DNA of 56,756 bases from an uncultured Clostridia bacterium (GTDB lineage: Bacteria; Bacillota; Clostridia; Saccharofermentanales; Saccharofermentanaceae), in contig CAMIYM010000015.1 in assembly GCA_946403085.1 (NCBI GenBank), positions 1 to 56,756 on the forward strand, read 5' to 3'. The position numbers and the translations under genes were made by a program. Position 1 is the stretch's first letter; every line of letters begins with the position of its first letter. Under the pieces are notes generated by a model that was not told where the DNA came from, did no database searches, and worked only from the letters and a program-made list of their open reading frames with translations. Shown piece after piece: positions 49,463 to 56,756 of the stretch.

Positions 49463-51214
49463 ATGAAGGGTAAAAGCAACAAAAACAAAAACGATAATAA
49501 GGACTCCCGTAAGCCTTCGGTTGACGGGCAGAATAAAGATATAGTAGTTACCGGTGAATCAGAAGGCACACCTTCTGAGGATTATATGGACGAGCCTGCT
49601 GAGCCTGCCAAGAAAAGTGTCACATTAAACGATCTTGCTGAGATCGATCCTGAACTTCTTACAGGTAAACAGGGAGATGTCAAAGCTTCTCCGGAGCACA
49701 CGGCCTCTCCTAAGCGTAAGGGCCGCAAGGCTGTTGCTTCTCCTAAAACAAGCGATGTTCCTACAGAGATCAATCTTGATAAGAACGAGGCAGCTATAGA
49801 TCACGAAAAGCAGAAGAGAAACACCGGACTTGCATTTGTAGTCTTAGGTGTCGTTCTTGTCGCCATCATCGCAGCTATATCTTTTGCCCTGGACACAGGC
49901 ATGGATAAGTCTTTCTTAAGCCCTCTTACGATTCATGGAAGAGATATCTCCAGTGCTGAGTTCAGCTTTATGTATCACTACGAGCTCTTAAGTGAAGGTG
50001 TCGATCTTTTCGCTGCCGACACAGAGCAGATGCTCTCATCACCTTATGTCGACGATGATAATTTCGCTACATACAGAGATTACTTCAGATATGTTACCGC
50101 CCAGGATTTCCAGAAGATCGAGATCCTCTACGACGATGCCACAGCTCAGGGTTACGAGATCGAGAAGACACACTATGACCGTGCCATCGCTTATGTAAAC
50201 TGGCTCAAGGGCAAAGCTGACGAACTCGGTGTTCCGCTCGACACTTACATCAAGGGTGTTTTCGGAAGCCAGGTCGACGAACAGTGCATTATCAATACCC
50301 TTGCCCGCAAGTATTTCACAGATGACTATGCCGAAGGCGAGAAGTTAATGCAGCTCTCCGCTTCTGATGAACAGGCAGAAGAAGCGTACAACCAGTCCAA
50401 GAACATCTATGACCTTGTAAGCTATAAGCTCCTCAGAATGACTTTCGAACAGAGAGAGCAGCGTTTTATCGACACTGCAAATCTCCGTGCACAAAAGATA
50501 ATCGATGCCATGAAGGGCGATCCTTCCAAGTTCGAGGAATGTGCAGCACCTTATTTCTCCGGAGTATACGCTAATACGCTTAAGGAACCCGATTCACAGC
50601 TCGTTCCTGACTGCCGCTACGAGGATATCTCACATGACGAGATCAGAGACTGGCTCTTCGACGAGAGCAGAAAAGTCGGCGATGCAGTCATCTTCCCTGA
50701 CGATGACGGTTTCCCCATCATCCTGGTGTTTGTATCAAGAGAGCGCATGTCCGAAAAGCTCCGCAACTGCTTCATCATGACGGCCAATGTCCAGTCCACG
50801 GAAGAAGGCACTACTGATATAGCCGCTACACAGGCTCTGGCACAGGAAGTCTATGACAGCATCGATGATACGGACAGCTGCAACGAAGCAGAAAATACTT
50901 ATAACGACTATATTCTGGCAGGACAGTTGTCGGTAGTTCACGATTCACAGATCTATCAGGCAAAGTATTCGAAGGCTCTTGCCGAATGGATCTTCTCTCC
51001 TGACAGACAGTTTGGTGATAAGACTCTGATCGAGGATAACGGAACTTTCTATGTTGTCTACTACATCTCGGAATCTCTAAATCCCGAATGGTATGACATG
51101 GTAAACAGCTTCCTCAGTATGAACAACTATCAGCAGTTCATACAGGCAAAAGCTGAAGAATACACATGGAAATTCAATAACGAAGGATTAAGCCAGATTA
51201 AGGACGTACCTTAA
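49463..51214 (+). CDS. Membrane-anchored PrsA/SurA-like foldase
   Basis: A 583-residue protein. A long polar cytoplasmic N-terminus (1-120) precedes one helix at about 122-142 and an extracellular part. The extracellular part has a SurA_N-like helical region (HGRDISSAEFSFMYHYELL onwards) and two degenerate parvulin-like segments (about 315-440 and 450-560; DESRKVGDAVIFPDDDG and SPDRQFGDKTLIEDNG are equivalent). PrsA proteins fold secreted proteins. It lacks a lipobox, being anchored by a helix instead. AAGGGGAAAGA lies upstream. Confidence 0.8.
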   Translation: MKGKSNKNKNDNKDSRKPSVDGQNKDIVVTGESEGTPSEDYMDEPAEPAKKSVTLNDLAEIDPELLTGKQGDVKASPEHTASPKRKGRKAVASPKTSDVPTEINLDKNEAAIDHEKQKRNTGLAFVVLGVVLVAIIAAISFALDTGMDKSFLSPLTIHGRDISSAEFSFMYHYELLSEGVDLFAADTEQMLSSPYVDDDNFATYRDYFRYVTAQDFQKIEILYDDATAQGYEIEKTHYDRAIAYVNWLKGKADELGVPLDTYIKGVFGSQVDEQCIINTLARKYFTDDYAEGEKLMQLSASDEQAEEAYNQSKNIYDLVSYKLLRMTFEQREQRFIDTANLRAQKIIDAMKGDPSKFEECAAPYFSGVYANTLKEPDSQLVPDCRYEDISHDEIRDWLFDESRKVGDAVIFPDDDGFPIILVFVSRERMSEKLRNCFIMTANVQSTEEGTTDIAATQALAQEVYDSIDDTDSCNEAENTYNDYILAGQLSVVHDSQIYQAKYSKALAEWIFSPDRQFGDKTLIEDNGTFYVVYYISESLNPEWYDMVNSFLSMNNYQQFIQAKAEEYTWKFNNEGLSQIKDVP

Positions 51215-51222
51215 GGTATAGA

Positions 51223-51354
51223 TCAGATACCACCCATTGCGCTCTGCTGGATCAGCACTACTATGATCGCGAAAACAAAAGTAAGGAGCATTGCTCCGAT
51301 AAGTATCCATGCGAGGATCTTTGTTCCGAGTTTCTTGCCAGCATCTGAGCTCAT
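51223..51354 (-). CDS. 43-residue single-pass membrane protein, function unknown
   Basis: A small open reading frame encoding MSSDAGKKLGTKILAWILIG followed by AMLLTFVFAIIVVLIQQSAM and GGI. It has a short basic N-terminus, one helix (about 13-36) and a short tail. AAGGATG lies nine bases upstream of the ATG. It begins 38 bp after htrA and its stop lies 8 bp from the convergent foldase stop, so it is probably the last gene of the htrA transcript. It resembles the small DUF4044-like helices common in Clostridia. Confidence 0.7.
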   Translation of the reverse strand: MSSDAGKKLGTKILAWILIGAMLLTFVFAIIVVLIQQSAMGGI

Positions 51355-51392
51355 ATAAATATCATCCTTAAATCAGTTTTTACTTGCGTATA

Positions 51393-52664
51393 TTATGCAT
51401 CGGCACTGTCGCCGATCGTAAGCGTAAGTGTGATCTGCTTGCCGTCGCGGTCAACAACGACTTCTATACTATCGCCTACCTTGTGCGCCTCGCGCACCTT
51501 AATAATATCACCGGGTTCTTTTATTTCAACACCGTCAAGCTTGAGTATTATATCACCAAGTTTCAATCCTGCCTTGTCGGAAGGACCATTCTTTACTATG
51601 TCGGCAACATAGACTCCGCCGCGCGCACCTGCGTATGAATCTTCGGCAACATACTGTACTGAGACTCCCAGAAAAGTACGTCCTACGACCTTTCCGTAAT
51701 TGATTATGCTCTCGATGATGCCCTTAACCGAGTTGATCGGGATGGCAAAGCCGAGATTCTCAGACGTGGATGTCGCTATCTTGGCATTCGTAATGCCGAT
51801 CACTTCACCAAATGAATTGATGACCGGACCGCCGCTGTTGCCGGGATTGATCGCTGCATCAGTCTGAATGATTTCAACACGGTAACCGCCTCTGTTGATC
51901 TCTCTTGAAGGTGCGGAGATTATGCCTACCGTAACCGTATCATCGAATGCTCCCATGGCATTGCCAATAACTACGGCAAGCTCGCCTGCCTGAAGAGTAT
52001 CCGAATCGCCAAGCGTAACGCAAGGCAGCTTCTTATCCGCATTTACCTTAAGGACCGCTATATCAGTCTGAACGTCGCTTCCGATTATCTCAGCTTTTAT
52101 AGGTTCAGTCTCGCCGGGAAGGACTACGGTAACATAAAAAGACTTTATGTCCTGATCAGACATATCGACAACATGCTGGTTTGTAACGATGTAACCTGTG
52201 TCGGTAATGATGAATCCCGTGCCTGAACCGATCTTGGTATCTTTTCCCGTGTCATTGCTGATTATGCTGAGCGATACCGTGGCAGGGCTGACCTGCTTAA
52301 AAATCTCTACTACAGAGAGCCTTTTCTTATCCGGAGATGATACTGAGGCAGCTTCTTCTATCGAGAACCAGGGATCCGGCAAAGGAGCCTTGGTCGTCTC
52401 CGGACCTGCCAGAGACTCTATCGTGCTGACAGGCGCATCACCCGGCTCTGTCTCATCACCCTGAAAGGTCTTCGTGTATGAAAGGATCCCTTCAAGTCCG
52501 CTGTTAAGTCTGAAAATATAAAGTGACTGGATCCCGGAAAACAAAACGCAGATGAAAAGAAGTGCAGCCATGACATAAAGAGCTGTACGGAGATTTTTGT
52601 CCTTGCCGTCAGTTCTTTTCGCAGGCTGCTTTTCCTGAATCTGTTCGTTATTCCCGTTTTCCAT
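51393..52664 (-). CDS. htrA: HtrA/DegP-type serine protease with PDZ domain
   Basis: A 423-residue membrane-anchored protease. A cytoplasmic N-terminus and a helix at about 28-50 are followed by a trypsin-like domain with the triad H164 (VTNQHVVD), D201 (TDIAVLKV) and S277 (NPGNSGGPVIN). One PDZ domain lies at about 325-418 (GVYVADIVKNGPSDKAGLKLGD). It degrades or handles misfolded exported proteins, fitting with the foldase encoded convergently next to it. GAGGTAA lies before the ATG. Confidence 0.95.
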   Translation of the reverse strand: MENGNNEQIQEKQPAKRTDGKDKNLRTALYVMAALLFICVLFSGIQSLYIFRLNSGLEGILSYTKTFQGDETEPGDAPVSTIESLAGPETTKAPLPDPWFSIEEAASVSSPDKKRLSVVEIFKQVSPATVSLSIISNDTGKDTKIGSGTGFIITDTGYIVTNQHVVDMSDQDIKSFYVTVVLPGETEPIKAEIIGSDVQTDIAVLKVNADKKLPCVTLGDSDTLQAGELAVVIGNAMGAFDDTVTVGIISAPSREINRGGYRVEIIQTDAAINPGNSGGPVINSFGEVIGITNAKIATSTSENLGFAIPINSVKGIIESIINYGKVVGRTFLGVSVQYVAEDSYAGARGGVYVADIVKNGPSDKAGLKLGDIILKLDGVEIKEPGDIIKVREAHKVGDSIEVVVDRDGKQITLTLTIGDSADA

Positions 52665-52751
52665 TATCTTTACCTCAATATCCGATTATCTACCGGTAAG
52701 TCTATCCCGAACCACCAACATATTTTGGGCGATTTTGAATCAAATCGCAAG

Positions 52752-53393
52752 TCAGGAGATGGAGACACTTCCGCCCCTGGTAAGAAGACTCTTAGGATCC
52801 TTGAGCACAAGTGCGCCGCCGGTCAGATCAAGACAGTATCTTGTGATCTCACTCTGATCCGCCTCCGGGACGGTAATATCAAAGGCAACATCCTGCCCGT
52901 ATTCCACATTTCCGATAACCCAGCCTGATTGCCCTGCTTTTCGCGAGAGCATCTCGAAAACAGGATATGAACAGTGCTCCCGCCAGCTTAATGCCGGAAT
53001 GAGTTCTACCGGTTCTCCTGCTTCAAGCGCCTGTCTGCCGCTGTCGGTATATGCCCTCTTAAGACCGCCCTTGCCAAGAAGCGTTCCTCCGAAATATCTG
53101 GTAACACACACAAGCGAATCCGTAAATCCGTTGGATGTCAGGAGTTCAAGCAGAGGCTGGCCTGCTGTTCCCTGAGGTTCACCGTCGTCGCTGGATTTCT
53201 GTCTTGCACTCTCACCGCCAATGACCCATGCATAGCATAGATGTCTGGCATCCGGGTATTTTTTCCGCTCTTCGGAAAGATAATCAGAAGCTTCTTCAGG
53301 AGATGAAATATGAAAACTCCTGCCGATAAAGACCGACTTCTTGACTTCGATCTTCGAATCGCCTGTTTTGTTAAGGGTAATGACCGGACTCAA
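52752..53393 (-). CDS. YigZ/IMPACT-family (UPF0029) protein
   Basis: A 213-residue protein with the UPF0029 N-terminal domain: IEVKKSVFIGRSFHIS, DARHLCYAWVIGG, SSDDGEPQGTAGQPLLELL and VTRYFGGTLLGKGGLKRAY are diagnostic. A ferredoxin-like C-terminal domain follows. The eukaryotic relative IMPACT modulates Gcn2; bacterial function is unclear. The ATG overlaps the Nudix stop (ATGA), so the two are translated together. Confidence 0.92.
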   Translation of the reverse strand: MSPVITLNKTGDSKIEVKKSVFIGRSFHISSPEEASDYLSEERKKYPDARHLCYAWVIGGESARQKSSDDGEPQGTAGQPLLELLTSNGFTDSLVCVTRYFGGTLLGKGGLKRAYTDSGRQALEAGEPVELIPALSWREHCSYPVFEMLSRKAGQSGWVIGNVEYGQDVAFDITVPEADQSEITRYCLDLTGGALVLKDPKSLLTRGGSVSIS

Positions 53394-53815
53394 TCCTTGA
53401 TGCTCTCCCTGTACTTCTGATATGCCATCATGAGGAGGGATTTATCCTGGCTGTATGTGATCTCATCCAGAGCTGTGGATATTGCCACGAATCTGCAGTC
53501 CACTGTTCCGGAATCCGGAAAAGCCTGGCATGCCTCATTCTTAGTCTCCATAACAAACCATGAGATATTGTTATGCACAGGTTTTCTTCTTGATATCGAA
53601 TAGAACTCGTAATTGGTCTTGCCGCAGGGAGCTATGACTCTCGCATCAACATCTGTCTCGATCTTGACTCTTTCCCTTGCAAAATCAGACAAGGAAAGAT
53701 CTGCGCTGCTCTTTACAGCGCCTTTAGGGAAGCCCCATTCCTGTTTATCGTTGCAGACAAGAAGGACTTTATCCCCTGAAAAAACTATTCCACCTGAACA
53801 GTTGCGTACGATCAT
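53390..53815 (-). CDS. Nudix-fold protein with degenerate Nudix box
   Basis: A 141-residue protein with the overall Nudix fold (SGGIVFSGDKVLLV, EWGFPKGAVKSSADLSLSDF). The box region reads ARERVKIETDVDARV where active enzymes read xxREVxEETG: the conserved Arg-Glu is shifted to Glu-Arg, the first Glu of the pair is Ile and the Gly is Asp. Hydrolysis may be weak or lost. AAGGTG lies upstream of the ATG at 53815. It is coupled to the YigZ-like gene. Confidence 0.82.
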   Translation of the reverse strand: MIVRNCSGGIVFSGDKVLLVCNDKQEWGFPKGAVKSSADLSLSDFARERVKIETDVDARVIAPCGKTNYEFYSISRRKPVHNNISWFVMETKNEACQAFPDSGTVDCRFVAISTALDEITYSQDKSLLMMAYQKYRESIKD

Positions 53816-53890
53816 TGCGGTTCAACACCTTAAAAATAAAGGATTTACAAGAAGATTTTAACACAGGTTACCCTGCTTTGCTTGGCGTAT

Positions 53891-53919
53891 TTGTTCTTTT
53901 GAGGGCAGGTCTGTATAAT
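53891..53919 (+). promoter_or_regulatory. Promoter whose -10 lies six bases before a start codon
   Basis: TTGTTC, 17 bp, TATAAT (53914-53919), then six bases and an ATG at 53926. Transcription would start at or beside the ATG, as for ktrB. Confidence 0.6.
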
Positions 53920-53925
53920 TGTCCT

Positions 53926-55275
53926 ATGTTTAATAATAATGAAATAAATAATAATCATTATAATCAGGACAGCAAAGAGATCATGCAGCTTCGCAAGCTG
54001 CTAACTATTCTCTTGTCTGTTTCTGCTGTCCTGGCAGTCGTTCTCATCACTTTAGGTGTCACCAAGATAATCTCAAAGGCCAGAACACCGGAGACTTCAG
54101 GCAGTGTCCCCGTTCTTGTCACACATTCATATACCGAGACCACTCATACCGATCCCGTCATATATCACACGGAACAGCTCAAGTCTTCCCCACTTGCAGA
54201 TTCTTATTGGCGTCCGCTTCCCGAGATCGCCGAGAAAGATGTGAAGACACCTGTGCATAACGAGATCAAAGGTCTTTATATCGGAACCTGTTCCAATCTC
54301 GATAAGGCCATCGAGCTTTGCAATAACAGTGAGCTTAACGCTGTTGTCATCAATCTTAAGCAGGAATACGGTATTCCCTTCAAGACCAAGAATGCCACAG
54401 CAAAAGAGATCGGCTATATCTGGGATGCATATGACATCGACAAGGTAATCAAGAAGTGCCACGACAATAACATAAAGGTCATCGGCCGTGTCGTTTGCTT
54501 TAACGATTCCCTTGCAGCAGAGCATTTCCCGAAAAGAGCCATTACCGATTCTTCCGGCAATGTAGTCCGTTTTAGCAACGAAGGCAACAACCCCTTCTTA
54601 AGTCCCTACAACACTGAGAACTGGGATTACCTGATCGAGATAGCACTTGAAGGTGTTGAACACGGAGTCGACGAGATCCAGTTCGACTATGTGCGTTTCC
54701 CTGCAGGTTCCACCAAGAACAAGGCCAAGCCCTACTACGGTGAGGAAGGCCAGACTCCTACAAAGGCAGAAGCAGTAAACCGTTTCCTTCAGGAAGCCAG
54801 GATCAAGATCCAGGATACTCATGGAATCCCTGTATCAGCCGATATCTTCGGTATCGTTTTAACTTCTGAACTTGATGCAGGAATCATCGGCCAGGATTTT
54901 GCGACTCTCGGCATGACAGGCATCGACTCCGGCTGCCCGATGTTATATCCTTCACACTATGCACTTGGAACGATGCTTGCAGGACATGTCTTCAAGTATC
55001 CCGACAAAGAGCCTTACATGATCGTTTACAGCGTTCTTCACAAGTGCCGTGCGACATATGTACAACCCGGATTTACCACGATGAGGCCTTATCTTCAGGC
55101 ATTCACGGCATCTTATATCGGTAAGGGCAATTATATCGAATACGGATACAGGGAGATCAATTCCCAGATCAAAGCTATCCACGACACCGGTGTAAAAGAG
55201 TTCATCCTCTGGGATCCGAAATTCAACTACCCGGCAGGCAACTACGACGGAAATATGTCAGTTCAGACAGATTGA
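53926..55275 (+). CDS. DUF4015 putative glycoside hydrolase, membrane-anchored
   Basis: A 449-residue protein with a polar N-terminus, a helix at about 26-46, then a TIM-barrel-like domain. The DUF4015 signatures are VHNEIKGLYIGT, VVINLKQEYGIPF, VIGRVVCFNDSLAAEHFP and VDEIQFDYVRFPAGS, the last holding the likely catalytic acid. The family is thought to act on extracellular polysaccharide, but activity is unproven. The frame opens at 53815 inside the divergent Nudix start. 53926 is preferred from the promoter position; 53983 is a fallback. No good ribosome site precedes any of them. Confidence 0.83.
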   Translation: MFNNNEINNNHYNQDSKEIMQLRKLLTILLSVSAVLAVVLITLGVTKIISKARTPETSGSVPVLVTHSYTETTHTDPVIYHTEQLKSSPLADSYWRPLPEIAEKDVKTPVHNEIKGLYIGTCSNLDKAIELCNNSELNAVVINLKQEYGIPFKTKNATAKEIGYIWDAYDIDKVIKKCHDNNIKVIGRVVCFNDSLAAEHFPKRAITDSSGNVVRFSNEGNNPFLSPYNTENWDYLIEIALEGVEHGVDEIQFDYVRFPAGSTKNKAKPYYGEEGQTPTKAEAVNRFLQEARIKIQDTHGIPVSADIFGIVLTSELDAGIIGQDFATLGMTGIDSGCPMLYPSHYALGTMLAGHVFKYPDKEPYMIVYSVLHKCRATYVQPGFTTMRPYLQAFTASYIGKGNYIEYGYREINSQIKAIHDTGVKEFILWDPKFNYPAGNYDGNMSVQTD

Positions 55276-55300
55276 AACTGACGGCTTCAAAGAATAAAAT
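55272..55300 (+). promoter_or_regulatory. Promoter of serS
   Basis: TTGAAA, 17 bp, TAAAAT; the -35 overlaps the stop codon of the previous gene. The short leader has no T-box. Confidence 0.7.
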
Positions 55301-55330
55301 ATGTAGGTTATTTATAAAAGAGGTGACATC

Positions 55331-56617
55331 ATGCTTGATATTAAATTCTTACGTACCAATCCGGACATCGTAAAACAGAACATCAAAAACAAGTTCCAGG
55401 ACGAGAAGCTTCCTTTGGTTGACCAGGTCATCGAACTTGATAAGGAATTCCGTGAGAGTAAGACACGTGCTGAAGCTTTGCGTGCAAACCGCAATAAGGT
55501 CAGCAAGCAGATCGGTGCTCTTATGGCTCAGGGCAAAAAGGAAGAGGCTGAGGAAGTCAAGAAGCAGGTCACCGATATGGCTGAAGAGCTTGAGGCTCTC
55601 AGCGCAAAAGAGACTACTCTTGAAGAAGAGATCAGAAAGATCATGCTCGTTATCCCTAACATCATCGATCCTTCTGTTCCGATCGGCAAAGATGATTCAG
55701 AGAATGTCGAGATCGAGAGATTTGGCGAGCCTTTCGTACCTGATTTTGAAGTCCCCTACCATGTAGACATCATGGAAAAGCTTGACGGCATCGAGCTCGA
55801 TCAGGCAAGAGAGACATCAGGAAACGGCTTCTATTATCTTAAGGGTGACATCGCAAGACTTCACTCCGCATGCCTTTCCTATGCACGCGACTTCATGATC
55901 GACCGCGGATTCACATATTACATTCCGCCTTACATGATCAGATCTTCAGTCGTTACAGGCGTTATGAGCTTTGCTGAGATGGAGAACATGATGTACAAGA
56001 TCGAGGGTGAAGATCTCTATCTCATCGGCACTTCAGAGCACTCCATGATCGGTAAGTTCATCGATACGATCACAGACGAGGACAAGCTCCCCCAGACTCT
56101 TACATCCTACTCTCCCTGCTTCCGTAAGGAAGTTGGTGCTCACGGCATTGAGGAGCGTGGTGTATATAGGATCCACCAGTTCGAAAAGCAGGAAATGATC
56201 GTAGTCTGCAAGCCTGAAGATTCCATGACATGGTACAACAAGCTCTGGCAGAACACTGTCGATTACTTCCGTTCACTCGATATCCCCGTAAGAACACTCG
56301 AGTGCTGCTCCGGCGACCTCGCTGACCTTAAGGTTAAGTCCTGTGACGTTGAGGCATGGTCTCCCAGACAGAAGAAGTATTTCGAAGTAGGTTCCTGCTC
56401 CAACTTAGGCGATGCTCAGGCAAGACGTCTTAAGATCAGGATCAGAGGACCTGAGGGCACATACCTCGCTCATACTCTTAACAACACATGCGTTGCACCT
56501 CCGAGAATGCTCATCGCCTTCTTAGAGAACAACCTCAACGAAGACGGCTCCATCAGGATCCCTGAGGCATTGAGACCTTACATGGGCGGCAAGTCCGTAA
56601 TCGAAGTTAAGAAGTAA
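55331..56617 (+). CDS. serS: Serine--tRNA ligase
   Basis: A 428-residue class II synthetase. The N-terminal coiled-coil arm that grips tRNA-Ser lies at about 28-100. The catalytic domain carries motif 2 (SPCFRKEVGAHGIEERGVYR, then HQFEKQEMIV) and motif 3 (LNNTCVAPPRMLIAFLEN, with the CVAPPR variant of CVAVGR). EVGSCSNLGDAQARRLKIR is typical. AGAGGTGA lies before the ATG. Confidence 0.96.
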   Translation: MLDIKFLRTNPDIVKQNIKNKFQDEKLPLVDQVIELDKEFRESKTRAEALRANRNKVSKQIGALMAQGKKEEAEEVKKQVTDMAEELEALSAKETTLEEEIRKIMLVIPNIIDPSVPIGKDDSENVEIERFGEPFVPDFEVPYHVDIMEKLDGIELDQARETSGNGFYYLKGDIARLHSACLSYARDFMIDRGFTYYIPPYMIRSSVVTGVMSFAEMENMMYKIEGEDLYLIGTSEHSMIGKFIDTITDEDKLPQTLTSYSPCFRKEVGAHGIEERGVYRIHQFEKQEMIVVCKPEDSMTWYNKLWQNTVDYFRSLDIPVRTLECCSGDLADLKVKSCDVEAWSPRQKKYFEVGSCSNLGDAQARRLKIRIRGPEGTYLAHTLNNTCVAPPRMLIAFLENNLNEDGSIRIPEALRPYMGGKSVIEVKK

Positions 56618-56635
56618 TCCTTATAACAACAAAAA

Positions 56636-56675
56636 CAACAAGAGGCTGTCAGATGACAGCCTCTTTCTTTTATTG
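56636..56675 (+). terminator. Intrinsic terminator of serS
   Basis: A perfect stem AGAGGCTGTCA / TGACAGCCTCT (56641-56651, 56654-56664) followed by TTCTTTTATT. The remaining 90 bases to the window end show no gene. Confidence 0.85.
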
Positions 56676-56756
56676 CAGTTTTTCCGGGAATCCCGGACAG
56701 ATAAACCTGCTAACAAAAATCAAGAGCTTGTTGGTAGTTTTCTGTTTTGAAATAAC

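Noticed and set aside
55276..55330. T-box leader for serS
   Set aside because: The gap is 55 bp and filled by a promoter; no specifier hairpin or T-box sequence fits.
1..56756. CRISPR array, insertion sequence or prophage
   Set aside because: No regularly spaced repeats, transposase, integrase or phage structural genes were seen on either strand.

Overview
The window looks like chromosomal DNA from a low-to-mid GC, Gram-positive-type anaerobe in the class Clostridia. I infer this from a hemZ-type radical SAM protein, tmcAL, type II pantothenate kinase, YfhO, DUF4015 and DUF6062 proteins, a Ktr potassium system, pta-ackA, strong Shine-Dalgarno sites with frequent TTG or GTG starts, and a type IV pilus locus without outer-membrane genes (no pilP or pilQ). 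I cannot name a genus. There are no phage genes, insertion sequences or CRISPR arrays. Most of the sequence is core metabolism plus a large surface-appendage region.

Layout. 1-14380 (all minus): pcrA, dgt, a yfbR-like nucleotidase gene, a wall hydrolase and a partner surface protein that both carry cadherin-like domains, gtrA-like, folC, a membrane protein with a TPR-like N-terminus, thrC, an intrinsic terminator, then carA and the start of carB. 14502-16515 (plus): ktrB-ktrA. 16598-18919 (minus): pta-ackA, followed by an unrecognised anchored protein. 20421 (plus): tmcAL. 21775-22820 (minus): rpsT and an rRNA/tRNA 2'-O-methyltransferase. Then a small membrane protein and tRNA-Pro(TGG) on plus. 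23719-27923 (minus): coaW, DUF1624, DUF3810, hemZ.

28053-37452 (minus) is a type IV pilus locus in the order pilB-pilT-pilC-pilM-pilN-pilO, then a very short major pilin with its own promoter and terminator, then three minor pilins with their own promoter and terminator. 37721-40720 (plus) is a yebC operon with a P-loop/Asp23-like fusion, a duplicated Cys/His protein (DUF6062-like) and a DsrE-like protein. Directly beyond it, 40819-43044 (minus) encodes a large PilX/GspK-like tip pilin whose promoter resembles that of the minor pilins. The set therefore contains motors, platform, PilMNO, major pilin and an apparent four-member tip complex; only the prepilin peptidase is missing and must be elsewhere.

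43225-56617: a DEDDh exonuclease with a zinc-ribbon tail, two YfhO-family membrane proteins, a PrsA/SurA-like anchored foldase, HtrA with a 43-residue membrane protein downstream, a YigZ-type protein coupled to a Nudix protein with a degenerate Nudix box, a DUF4015 glycosidase-like protein and serS.

Most notable: the P-loop/Asp23 fusion operon embedded in the pilus region, the 56-residue mature pilin, a PilN with an extra beta-rich extracellular domain, an unlinked tip pilin with a related promoter, two genes whose consensus -10 box lies exactly 6 nt before the start codon (candidate leaderless mRNAs), and an intrinsic terminator squeezed between thrC and the carA ribosome site.
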